From NCBI GenBank assembly GCA_934045075.1, contig OW203731.1, positions 10,393,198 to 10,457,197 on the forward strand: a stretch of DNA of 64,000 nt. Direction: 5' to 3'. Position numbers and translations under genes: made by a program. Under the pieces are notes generated by a model. That model was given only the letters and a program-made list of their open reading frames with translations, had not been told where the DNA came from and searched no databases. How positions within the stretch are numbered: position 1 is the first letter of the stretch; every line of letters begins with the position of its first letter. The DNA is from Yponomeuta sedellus (lineage: Eukaryota > Arthropoda > Insecta > Lepidoptera > Yponomeutidae). Shown here one piece after another: positions 1-12,300 of this stretch.

Positions 1-44
1 GCACTTTTTCAGGTGCCGTGGTCCCGGATGACGGTCATCTGTTG

Positions 45-98
45 TTTTTATACGGATTTATGTTTTTATACGGATAAAAACATAAATCCGTATAAAAA
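45..98. repeat. Perfect 25-bp inverted repeat with 4-nt loop
   Basis: Bases 45-69 and 74-98 are exact reverse complements around the loop ACGG. The arms contain the core ATACGGATTTATG, which recurs in the next hairpin. No reading frame is present. It probably belongs to the end of a MITE or another foldback repeat whose left part lies outside the window. Confidence 0.85.
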
Positions 99-106
99 CG
101 GAACGG

Positions 107-167
107 ATACGGATTTATGCTCGTTTATTACATGTAATAAATGTAATAAACGAGCATAAACCCGTAT
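107..167. repeat. 27-bp inverted repeat, one mismatch, 7-nt loop
   Basis: Bases 107-133 pair with 141-167 with a single mismatch. It starts 9 bp after the previous hairpin and shares the core ATACGGATTTATG with it, so the two look like a tandem foldback unit rather than chance palindromes. Confidence 0.8.
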
Positions 168-1241
168 AAAACAATTAAAACAGTTTTAATTATGTCTACT
201 GCTAATTATGTCTACAGTGTTAACCTTAGAAAATACTATTTTACATCAATTTTCGACTATAAATTGTTGTGCATTTTTAAAAACTTTCGGTATAGCCACA
301 GTACAGCCGTGAAAACGTGACAGACAGAGACACTTACGCCTAATAATGTTAGAACGGATGTAGTTATTTAGAATCAAAATTAACAAGTCCACGAAAAATA
401 GCAGTTACCTTTATGTATTTATTTTATAGTACCTACCTACCTAAATGTTAAAAGAAATAAATATAAGATTTAAAATACTACTTACCTTTCTTCGTCTCTC
501 GGCAGTGAAAAAATGATAATTCTTCATTTGTTTTTTTTACTTTTACACCCATCCACTGCACAATAATTACTTACGTGGTTTCGCGGCATTTCGAGTACTT
601 AGTAAACGCAGGAAACGTGCGGTGCGAGCGCTCAGGCAGGCGTAGCGCCTCTTTGTCGGTTGTATCGTGGACGATACGCCGAGCGGCAGGTATATAACGC
701 GTGACCTTGAGCGAGTGACGGACGCCTGGTTAGGGCTTGCTTAGTTAGGCCTTGTAGAGTTGGGGGCTTGGCTCATCATGAGTTCTGATAACTTTTTAAA
801 CTGTACGCATATCATGAGCTTGTGTCTTGGCATCCTTTTTACATAAAATGTTTTGTCGGATTGATTTGACACATAAATTTTTGTGACTTTCACGCCATCT
901 AGTAAGTGTTGTGGAACTAGTTTTTTTTTTGAAAACGCCTCATTTCAATGTAAATATTTATTCATGTATTGCTAAGTATATACGAAAAAATGATATAAAA
1001 ATTTAGTTTCTTTTCATCTATATTATTAAATATGTGTATAAATTTTTCAACCGTAACTGACCTTAATCCTAGTATTTTTTCAAATTCCGTTCCATTTCCT
1101 TTTATTCTTTCATAAATTGTGTTTCCCTACCTATCCTACTATAATACTTGACATTGGCTGAAAGCACAGACAGTGCAGTGCCAGAAATATATTTAAAAAA
1201 AAAGAACCTACCCTAGAATAAGGAGAGGGAGAGGTACAGTG
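168..1241. other. No gene recognised; AT-rich with a GC-rich island
   Basis: No open frame of note. A GC-rich patch at about 590-760 contains a TATA-like sequence (GGTATATAACGCG near 690), which could be a promoter or an LTR remnant. I cannot tie it to a gene. Confidence 0.4.
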
Positions 1242-1249
1242 GTTATATA

Positions 1250-3228
1250 CAGCCTAGCGCAAGTAGGAACTTTGAATTATTTGTTCGCATTTAGCCCCGT
1301 TTCGGACATATATTTGTCTCACTCTTTAATACTACTTACTCTTTCTTTGTTGTCAATGTCAAACTGAAAACATAACAAATATGGCGGAACACGGCACATA
1401 ATATTAGAACGTTTTCTAGTTAAATTTTTTGTGTTTTAAGTTTGTTCAATATCTAGCTGTGTGTATCTTGTTGTACAGACAGTGTTTAGTGATTTTCTTT
1501 TAATAATGGCATTGATCGGATGGTGTCGAACTTGTGCCATTTGTAAAATAAGATGCAGACGGTCAAAGGGTACCAAAAGAAAGTTTATGGGTAAATTTCC
1601 TAGGGATGAAGACCGGTAAGTATTTCTGGCTACAGTTTTTGTCATCTTGCACAAGAGCAAGATCATAAATTATGTTAAATAACGTAATTAATATACTATG
1701 AGAAAAATACTATGTTTCAATGTCATAGTGATGTGCCATACACATATTCAATATCGATAAAAAAATATCTGATAAGTACCTTGGTCAGAATTACTACTCA
1801 GTGTACGACGGGTGAATTGCTGTAAGCCATAACAATGTTTCAACGATGCACTATTAGTGGCTGCATTGAATGTTGTTTTTTTTTTTTTAGATGCAGACAA
1901 TGGGTGAAAATTGTGGAAGATCTTATATCGTATATCCCCATCGAAAAACTCCACCAACATAAATATGTTTGTAGAGATCATTTCCGGCCGAAAGATTTTA
2001 ACAACGATTTTAAAAGGAAGCCGATTAAAGAAATGGTGAGTTGTGTTATAAACTTATAATGTAACACTTACTACATTTCATGAATAATTATGTAATAAAA
2101 CACAAAATACGCCTTGCTTTACGTCGAACATTTGAATGTATTTTGCTCCGTCATTTAGAACGCAATATTATTATTACGTCTTAATAGATAAATGTCATAC
2201 TTTGATAAACATTTTTTTACAGGGCTGTATCTTCTCTACTTATAAATGCGCCTCCTCTTCCTGATTACTTACTAGCTGAGTTTCCTTACCACGTAGCCAC
2301 GTCGCATCACTTGAAACTGGTTAGTGATTGGAATTACTAAAATATTTTTTTTACTAATTTTAACTTAAAACATTTTTTTATAAAAATGTATTTGATAGTC
2401 AATTATGCAGTTATGTGGTAAACAGGAACAAACTATTTTTTTTTCGGACTATTCTTGCAATTGTTTATTTTCAGATTCAGCTATACAAAAACCTATTAGT
2501 TGTCGAGCTCCACAAAACAACTCTGGTACGTAGACTTTTCATGTATCGCTGAAGTTTTTTGTAACTAGAGTTTGTTTACTTTGATAAATTACAAATTGTT
2601 ATCATTTTCAGCACCTTGTACAGCAGCCAAAATATCAGCTGTTGCTATTGGTCCAGTAGGGTTTGACCACAATTATTGTGGCCTGGAATCTCAGCATATT
2701 TATCAGAACTATCCCGGTAAGTAGCATAGTTTACCAACAAATTAATAATCAATAACGACTCAACTTAACTTTTTTTGACGATTTCAGCACCTGAATCCAA
2801 ACCACCGATTGATGAAGTTCGCTCAGATTGGACACTTCTAAGGAAAAACTAAATAGCTGCTGAAATAAATTCAATAGACCTTGACCACAATTATTGTGAT
2901 TTGATAATCAATAATAAAATACTAATTTCATTTGTCGTTTTATTGAAAACATTGATTTTTATTAATTTCATTTGGCTAACTGCGGAGCCCCTGGATGAAA
3001 ATTTATCGATATCGATAAATGTAGTGCCAATGTAAGTGGACGTCCCTAATGCACAGACAAGTTGTTATGTTGGTAGCACTTTTGACATTGCGTTTTTGCT
3101 TTATTGGTTGGTATTGCTAACGGGGCTAAACTCATTACAAAAGCATATAGGGAGGTCCCGTCTCTTAAAACGTAGTGTTTATATAAAACGTAGTGTTTAT
3201 ATAAAACGTAGTGTTTATATGCTCTGTG
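1250..3228 (+). mobile_element. THAP-carrying transposon, copy 1 (complete)
   Basis: A complete 1979-bp element flanked by an exact 8-bp duplication GTTATATA (1242-1249 and 3229-3236). Its termini read CAGCCTAGCGCAAGTAG at the left and GCTCTGTG at the right. Other copies sit at 23309-31583, 35367-38474 and 41005-41868. It holds short exon-like blocks with intact GT/AG borders, the first two forming a THAP domain. Near its right end an 18-bp unit (AAAACGTAGTGTTTATAT) is present three times; other copies have one or none. An 8-bp duplication plus a THAP domain fits the P-element superfamily, but no catalytic transposase domain is present and the ends are not clear inverted repeats. The P assignment is inference. 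Confidence 0.8.
1506..2035 (+). CDS. THAP-domain exons inside the transposon copy
   Basis: Exon a (1506-1615) and exon b (1891-2035) join in frame (phase 2) to a C2CH THAP domain: CAIC pair, then GKFPRDED, a Trp, and CRDHF. The first ATG opens MALIGWC. The same exons with the same splice sites occur at 30.8-31.3 kb and 37.8-38.3 kb on the - strand. If exon b uses its canonical donor at 2036, exon c (about 2222-2318) reaches a TGA after 13 codons, giving a THAP-only protein of roughly 108 residues. Another frame of exon c reads AVSSLL, which resembles the conserved AVPTIF end of THAP domains but is off by one base. Later blocks (2475-2525, 2612-2716, 2788 onward) share phase-1 junctions and encode DHNY twice. 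In this copy the last block has a stop codon at 2849. Whether any of it is expressed is unknown. Confidence 0.55.
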
Positions 3229-3357
3229 GTTATATACTCTGATATACTCTTTGGTACTCTTTGGTACCTACCTGTCTAATTTGTGTTGATCATCCTATTA
3301 TTATACCATTTCTAACCACAGTTTCCAACCTCAGATTATTTCCATAATTCCAACGCT

Positions 3358-6300
3358 ATGTCTAAAGATATAATTGTACTGACGCCTAATGGAAAAAGGC
3401 AAAAAATTCACTGTAATCCAGATACTAGTTTCTTACAGGTAAATACTGTTACCGATAGATCTACTTTCATATTATTGTGGCAGTCGCTCGTTTTGGTATA
3501 GGTACCTCATATTTGCGTTTTCCTATTGTTACATTGCGAAGGAATCTTTGCAATTTCATTAGTAAAATAACGCGTAATCTTAACCCGAAAAATATATTGC
3601 AGTTACTAGAAGATGTTTGCAAAAGACAAGGTTTTCAGCCGAGCGACTACAACTTGAAACACCACAATCACATTTTGGATTTAACAACCACTGTAAGGTT
3701 TTCAAATATACCTAATAAAGCTTGTCTTGAAATGGTAGAGAATGAAACGAAACGCACAGAAACTAATGTAACCATTGGGCTTACTTTAGAAGATGGTAAG
3801 AATATATCAAATAATTTATACTTACTTAGTATCTTCGTCTTTATACTATTTTTATTTTTAATGCACTAACCCGTGCTAAGGACAAATTTAAAAACCTATT
3901 TAGAGGCTAAAAATTTCACCCATTCCGGGATCTTCGTCTTTGATTCAAACTCTATAAATAAAATTTTATAATTAATATTTCAGGGCACAGAAGAACAGCA
4001 GACTTTCCACCCAAAACATCTTTGTTTGACATAGTGACATCAATGGCAGCTGCAGAGTTGACTTCCATACCTAACCCTGCCATCCTCTACATGAGACAGG
4101 AGGTGATTGGAGTGCCTGCCATGAAGGAGAAAACGCTGCGTCAGCTTGGACTTATTGGAGGAAGGGCCATCTTAAGACTATTAAACAAAGCTGAAGAGCA
4201 AATGTAAAAAAAAAATCTATTAATAGCCTGGATTGGTTTTCATATCCAGTGTGGGTCCATAGAATAATAACCTGTAAGATCCATGTGGTGCCTCACTTAC
4301 AGAAACTACCCTTGTGCTTACTAAACTAAGTATTGTTGACCATGAAATAGATATAGGGAGAAGTTGGATAGACCAACCATCCTACATGTTCTAGTGTCCA
4401 CTCTAGGCATGATGTTAGGTCTGCATAAGTGCACTGGGATTCAAGTGTGGTTGGCCATAGCTTTTAAGGGCAGTTCCCCACACCTCCCCCCTCAAAAATT
4501 ACACTAGCTGTGCCAATGTGTAACTAGCTTTAACAACAATAATATATTTTGTTCTTTCTCAGGCAAGCCAATGTATCTGCTGTGTATAGGGCCAAGCCTA
4601 CACCTGTTCCAGAAATGGCTAGTAATAGACATGCAATAGATGTCTCTAAAATTTCAGAAGAACCATCTACTTCCGATGCAACACATCATTCAATGCAACA
4701 CAAAAGCCAATTAAAAACATTCAATCCTTTGGAGATTTTAAGAAAAGACAAATCTGTCCCAGTTCCAAATATCACTGAAGAGAAACTTGAGCAAAGTAAT
4801 GAAACAAAAATTGAAGAGATGGCTACTTCAAACATCAATATAGAAAATTCTGAAGAACTTATGGATGTTGATAATTTGAGTCAGAGACAAATGAATTTGG
4901 AAAGAAGACTTAACATTGAAGAGGAAGTTACATTTGTAAGTGTCATCCAGCACATTACAAAAACTAAAATTTATTTGATGGCACAATATCCAAAAACATA
5001 AAATCACACAAAATTTATCAACTAGGTACCTTATGAAATTAATTATTTTCACTTTTGCAGCTAGGTGGACACAAAGCCATAGTTTTCATGCAGCCAGAAA
5101 ACAATGAAGATGAATTGGAAGATCTTCCTGATAACTTCTATGACCTCACTGTGGAAGAAGTTCGCAAACTGTATAACAGTTTACACCAACAGCGCTTAGC
5201 ATTGGAGGATAATCCTCTGCTCACAGCTGACAAAAGAGATGAAATAGAGAAACAGGTACAGGTCTCTTGCCTGGTTACCATAACACAGGGTGTCCTAGTT
5301 TGGGACAAGTGGCCCTGGCACATAATTGGTGCCCTGTACTTGCTAGTATTTTGCCTACACCAAGCTGTGAAAAATTTGGTGATATGTTTGGACAACAGAT
5401 TACCTCGAGGCCTTTTGTTTGGAGGTTATTTAATTGTATTTAACAATGAAATATCAATGCTATGTAAATATTTTCTTCTGTTTTTAGAATCAAGATAAGT
5501 ATAATGTTTACAAAAATGTAGTGGTTAGAGTGCAGTTTCCAGACCACATGATTTTGCAAGGAGTTTTCTGCCCAAGCAATACTATACAGGAAGTCATAAA
5601 TTTTATCAAAGAATATCTACGATCACCTGAGAGGCCATTTGTTATTTGTAAGTTGTCAGAATGAATACACCAATTATTTCATCAAATTATTTTTTTCAAA
5701 TAAGAATTTTTTTGAGAACTTCTTCAGTATGATGAAACAAAAATGTTCATATGATGAATAATGCATGATGATTATAATTCATAAGTCAACAATGTGTATG
5801 ATACGGAGTTTTATGTCTTTCCTTTCCTAACATTTCACATTCTTTATAAATACACCATTACCTACTAACTCTCATCAACAAGCATAAAAGAAAAGACCAT
5901 TTAAACTGCATTGGAATTGTGTTGACTATATACTATAGGTAATTATAGACAAGACAGCCTCATTGGTTTAGCTGTTAAGGCGCTTACCAGAGCGGGTAGC
6001 AAGACAGAGGTCGTGGGTTCGCTTCCCACGCGAGGCCGCCGTACATTTGGACAAGTGGCCTCAGTCTGGGTGTATTTTCGTGTTTGTGACGTGCTTGCCT
6101 AGTTACCATAGCACAGGGTATCGTAGTTTGGGACCAGATCAAGTGATTGTGTTGCAGTCTTGACGTTTTTCTATCTATCTATCTATAATCAGCCCACATC
6201 AACCCACTGCTGGGCATAGGCCTCCTTTTTATTGCGCCATTCCTCACGGTCCTGTGCTAACCTGATCCATCTCTGGCCCGCAACCCTCACGATGTCGTCT

Positions 6301-9300
6301 GACCATCGTGTCGGTGGTCTGCCTACCAACCTCCTTCCCTCCCTTGGCCACCACTCCGATACTGCCCTGGTCCACCGGCCGTCTTCCCTTCTAGCCAAGT
6401 GTCCCGCCCATCTCCACTTTAAGTCTGTGATCCGCTCACCAACGTCTTCGACCTTGGTTCTTCGACGAATTTCTACGTTGGATACGCGGTCCACAAGCGA
6501 TATGCCCAGCATGGCACGCTCCATCGCTCTTTGTGCAACTTTTATTTTGTGCATATTTTGCTTGGTGAGCGTCCATGTTTCCGCACCGTAAGTAAGTATG
6601 GGCAGGACATATTGGTTGTAGACCTTGGTCTTAAGAGATTGTGGCAGTTTAGTCTTGAAGACGTCATCCAGTTTACCAAATGCTGCCCATCCCAGCCGAA
6701 CCCTCCTTTCAATCTCCTTTACCTGGGATTCTTGGACGTTTTTATTATTATTTAACTTCCGTAAACACTGCAATGTTGATTGGAGATTTCGATTCTCGTT
6801 GGCCCCATCCAACATTATTAGAAGTATTTACTAAGTGACTGATTTAACTTTTATACATTTTCAGTTACAACTCCACTCAAGGAAACTTTGGAACCAAATA
6901 TAACATTGCTGGAAGCCAAATTTGTGCCATGTGTTCACATGCACTTTAAATGGTCATCTAACGACTCTCCAATACTACATTATCTGAAAGAAGAGATTTA
7001 TTCCAAGAAGACATCAAGTGAGGCTGCTTGTATCCTGGCTTCCAAGTACAGGTAGATAGCTCATGAATCTAATTGGTCTGGTTGGAAATGTTAAGCTGCC
7101 ACAATCCTAATGCGGTCGAATCCCGAAATTTAATTTTGTACAGGTCGTGACCTCCATGGCGTCGTGTATGACAGGGTTAACGGGTTAACACTAGATAACC
7201 AACTATAAATGTGCTGCCACAGCCGCTGTAATGTGAAGGGATTCGCTGCGCAGCGCTTCAGTCGCACGAGAAAAGAGCCTTTGTGTGAAAGCGCTGTAAA
7301 TTTTATATTTAGAATTTTAAAAAACATATCGTAAGGTTTGTAAACCTAAAAAACGCGTAAATGACAAAAAGTTATAAGCCCTAAATTGACAATTAGGGCT
7401 TTTTCTAGCTAAATTTTTTTCGCTTTTTAATTTTAAGAATGTACCTACTTCTTCAATTGTTTTACTAAGAAAAATAAACTGCCCCGTAATTAATAACGCT
7501 TTTAATTTAGGAAAATATACTAGAGCACAATATATAGGTAGTGTTTTTGTGTTAAAACTAACATCGGCTACAAGTTATCAGAAATGCGTCACGCGTTACA
7601 ATTCACATTAACTCTATACTATACTCGTAACTAAGTTCGAGGCAGTTGTGGCCTTTCTTCGTAGGACGGCGCACAAATGAAATAAAACGCCTATTTTAGT
7701 GAAATCATGTTTTTGTAAATATGTATGTCCACGTATGAAAAAGTACCGAATACAAGTCACCCAAATACTAAAAAAGAAAAACCTCACAAAATGCGGAACT
7801 CGCCTAACTACTTATCAATAAATTATTTTTTATTTTAGTTAAGTACCTAAAATAAAATTGTTTATATTATTTTTTTAATGGACTAACCCGCGCTAAGGAC
7901 AATTTTAATAACCTATTTAGAGGCTAACAATTCCACCCATGCCGGGATTCGAACCCGCGACCTCTAGCTATCCGTGCCAGCGCTCTTTCAACTGAACTAA
8001 TAATATCATATCAGATATCAAACAAGGTTATGTGCAAATAATCTGGATCTACACACAGCTGGAGACACCCCGGTCTTCATCTCAGAACAGTTAACTCCGA
8101 AGGGATCCCGAATACATTTTTTGGCTAGAGTACTTGTCAAATCCAAGAAATTTAAATATACAACATTTATCAACTCAAGCATGACTACTACCGGTCCTTT
8201 ATTTTTGGCGCATGATTGATTTTTCGAAGTATATTTTTATTATTAATTTTAAGCATTATTATAGAAGCATGTATTATAGAACTTTAAGTTATTAAAAATC
8301 AAAATGTATAGTTGTGGAAGAGCGGGACCTTCTGGCACAGGTGTACACTTAAAGGGAGATCTCAACCTTGTAAATTCTGTTTGAAAAATGTTTTGTTAAG
8401 AAATAAATTTATTACTAATAGGCGACTCACCGGCATCAGTGAAATTTCGAACCTCTTTACAATACTCTCTGTATTACGTACAGGCAGCGACATCTGGCTG
8501 AAGTAATTTGAATCACTTGCAGACCCTAGTACAGTGCTACACAAGAAATAAGTCTCGCGGATGTCACGGACACAAGAAATAAGGCAAGTTGATCGACCAA
8601 TCAGATAGTTTCATTTTATGGCAGGCCGCGCGCCTTTGTTGCTATTGGCTGATTCAACGTCATCGATGCAGGTGGCTATTAGATTAGCAATATTAGCGTG
8701 AGCGAAATAGGTAGCGCTACTGCGGCAATAAATTCTGCACCTTAACCGTATGGGTTAAAGATCATGTTGAATGTACTTCTAGCTTCGGGTACTTTCGTTA
8801 CACTTCTTCCTAGTCAGCGCGAACGTAGATTCCCGAAGGGACTTTTATGATGTGTAGTACTGTACCTACTTTGATTTAAATGGTCAGTAACAGTAGTATT
8901 AAGAACACAGATCTTAGCCAAAACCTTAGTTTTATATAATTTTAACATAAAATGATCCAAACAGCTGGATTCTCTATAGTAGGTAAGTTGTGCCCTGCTA
9001 GTATGCCGTGGAAAGCTAGCATATTAAGGTAATTGTATCTGTTGGTTCTTTCATACCTTGGTTCATTTTCCCTTTGTTTTAGGTTTATGATTATGTCACC
9101 AACGAGAGTTATATTTTTAAAGGAATTTATTGTATCCAAATGTACGTCCAAAGAACTGATGAATTTGTCAGCACATGTATTTGATGGAGATCTGTAGATA
9201 CCTAAAACTAATTGTATGCGTCAATTTGCGAACATGATGCCTGATCTAATTTGATTTCCTTGATATTTGGTTCTATATTACTCTTAATATAAGCTACAAC

Positions 9301-12300
9301 TCCATCATTTTGATGTGATGTTTGTGATGTGATGTGATGCTTGGAATTGGCTTGCACTCGGTAAGTATTATAATGTCAGGTTCAAAATTAAGCTGCGCAA
9401 GAGTGATGTTTATGTCATGTATGTTTCTGTAGACACTTCGGATGTTTTGAGAAATAATTTTGAAATCTTTATTTTGTATCTAAATAAATTTGGGGATGTC
9501 TTCAATATCACATAGAGTTGATTGAGCAATTTCTGAGTCATCTATTTCGCGTAATGCGTTTAGTGAACTATCCATAGAGAGTTATTTCAGGCACCGCAAT
9601 GGTAAAACTAGACCTAGTTTTAATATTGTCGCGGTCCTATCCCGAACCATCAAGAATAGAGCCTTCTAGAAGCCTATCGAATAGTCGCCGCATGCTGCGT
9701 TTTAGTAAACAATAATCGCTGCAAGCAATAATGACTCGTATGTCCACTTGAGTAAGGTTCAAAACTCTTTGAACGGGTTACTGTTCGAGCGACGTTGCCG
9801 CGTGTACCGAGTGTAGGTACGTAAGTACGGGAATGTGAAGAGCCCTTGCCGGCGGATATAAATAGCGGCCGCCGCTGCGCGCTGTCAGTTCCATTTGGAA
9901 TAGCGAAGAGAGAACTGCCTGCGATACGAGCGATAACCTACGACCTCAGCGATACTATTGGACTTCGATTGGAATCTACCTACGTGTGGACTTCGTGTCG
10001 TGAAGACCTGCAGACCAGACCCTGCGTGAATAAATCCTAAGAAGTTGTCATTGGCGTTTTACATCCAAATCCAGAACCCTAGCCCGTAACATTTGGTGTC
10101 AGAATTGGGGATTTGGAGATGCCACTGATTCCGAGAGAGGATACTTCTGGAGTGAGGACCAGGTCCAGAAGTGCTGCAGAGGCCACGCCCACTGCCCCTC
10201 AGGCCACGCCCACCGGCCATAGGGACACGCCCACTGGCCCCGCCCACCAGGCCACGCCCGTAGAGGAGACACAGCGTATATACCCAGTGGCTCCGCCCAC
10301 TGGCCACGCCCACCAGGCCACGCCCGCAGCCCCAGTGCACCAGGCTCCGCCCTCCGGCCTTGACCACCAGGTTACACCAACCGACCACCAGGCTCCGCCT
10401 CGTAGCCACGCCCACCTGGCCACGTCCACCGAAGATATTAAGCCTCCGTCACGTACAATGGAGGTTTTGCATATGTCGTGCCTGATGACAATGTTGAAGG
10501 GCATGCGAGAAGAACAGAGCAAGCAGATGCAGTGCCTGCAAGAACAACAGAGCAAGCAGATGCAGTGCCTGCAAGAAGAACAGAGAGGCCTGCGAGAAGA
10601 ACAGAAGGCAGATCAACAGGTGATCCTTTCTGCCGTTACAAAGTTCAGTGATACGGTCACTAAGCTACATGAGGATGTAGAGGTAGTGAACGAACGGGTA
10701 ACCGAATAGAATAGAATATAGAAAAAAATATTTGCTAAAGCATGGTAATTACATATCATGTAGGTGGTCGAATTGGAGGAAGACCTAAAAAATGTGAAAA
10801 CCGGCCTCACTGGACTAGAGAAGGAATTTCGGCGTATAAAAGCTGCTGGAGTTACATCGAGCGGAGTTGTCAGCATAAACCACGGGCCTAAAGTGAAGGT
10901 GCCTCCGTACGATGGTACTACATCTTGGGTCGCCTACCGCCAGCAGTTCCAGACTGTCGCTGCTTCAAACGGGTGGACGGACGAACAGAGTCTGACAGCC
11001 CTCACCGTCGCGCTCAGAGGATCGGCTTTATCTGTCCTGGAGGCACTGCCCACCTCAGGCAGCGAGTTCAAAGACCTGCTGGAGGCACTTGAGGCTAGAT
11101 ATGGGGAACGACACCTGGAACACGTTTTTCGTGCTCAGCTACGCAACCGGACTCAGCGCCTGGGTGAAGGACTTCAACAATGGGCGTTGGAAATTGAGAA
11201 GCTGGTTCGAAAGGCGTACCCTTCTGCTGATAGTAAGATGGTGGACACGAATATTTTGCAAGCCTTCGTCGACGGAATCAAGGATCTTGAAATTAGGGCT
11301 GCAGTAAAGCTCCGCCACCATTCTTCATTAAAAGAAGCTCTGGCACACGCCCTGGAAGTAGAAGCTGTGCGTCAAGATATCCGGCAATGTTATAAACTTC
11401 GAGAAGTTACGGAGGAGGTTAAAGAAATCAAGACACCGCCCAAGAAGAACTCCGGGCCCATGTGTTACAAGTGTGGGGAAAGAGGGCATCTGCAGTTCAC
11501 GTGTCCTAAGAAGGAGAGGCAAGCAACCAAAACAGATGACAGACTGGATGCGCGTCTCAACAATATGGAGCAGCGTTTTGAAGAGTTCGTAAAGAAGCAT
11601 GACGCTGCGCCCTCCACTGTGAACCAGAGAAACGAGTAAAAGCCAGGACTGCGGGGCGGGTACTGGCTGGAGCGGAGGTAGCCCCAGTAACCAGAATCTC
11701 ACAAGCATGGAATGGGAACAGTCTACTAATACGCGGTGCAGTGAACAAAATAGAGTGCAAAATCACCCTAGATACAGGAGCAATAGTGAGACCAGACCTG
11801 GTGAAAGGTGTAGGGAGACGCAAAGGCACCAGTTTATGCAGACCTCTCTCCGCTTCTGGCCAGCAGATACCCGTCCTGGGTGAAAGATCGGTTACGATAT
11901 GTGTTGGGGAGGCGTCATATATTCACGACGTAATCGTAGCCGAAATTATGGATGATTGCATTCTGGGCCTAGACTTTATGAAGAAACACAACTGTCACAT
12001 CGATGTCACTAACGGTGTCTTTAAATGTGGTGATGAGGAGAACTTCATACTTGGCGGTCCCGATGGAAATGTCACGTGCCTGAAGAAAATTATAATACCT
12101 GGACGAGCACAAACTGAAGTAAAGGTGAAGCTGCCTTCGAGTCAGAAGAATCAGCGGAATAGGTGTGTGCTGATTGAAGATACACGAGACAGTGCAGCCA
12201 GTCAGAAATTGCTGACAGCAAGAACTCTCGTCTATGGAGGCAAGACCGCTGTAGTGAGGGTTGTGAATAAAGGCGATCGTGAGATTACCCTTAGCAAAGG

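Noticed and set aside
3175..3228. Three direct 18-bp repeats, CRISPR-like at first sight
   Set aside because: The repeats have no spacers, lie inside a transposon end and are in eukaryotic DNA; a local tandem expansion explains them.
5256..5498. Read-through extension of ASPSCR1 exon 5
   Set aside because: The frame stays open by chance into a SINE fragment; a GT donor at 5256 and an AG acceptor at 5486-5487 restore the conserved UBX domain.
10059..10555. Two long antisense frames over the Gypsy gag
   Set aside because: They mirror the GC-rich coding repeat of gag and have no start context or domain of their own.
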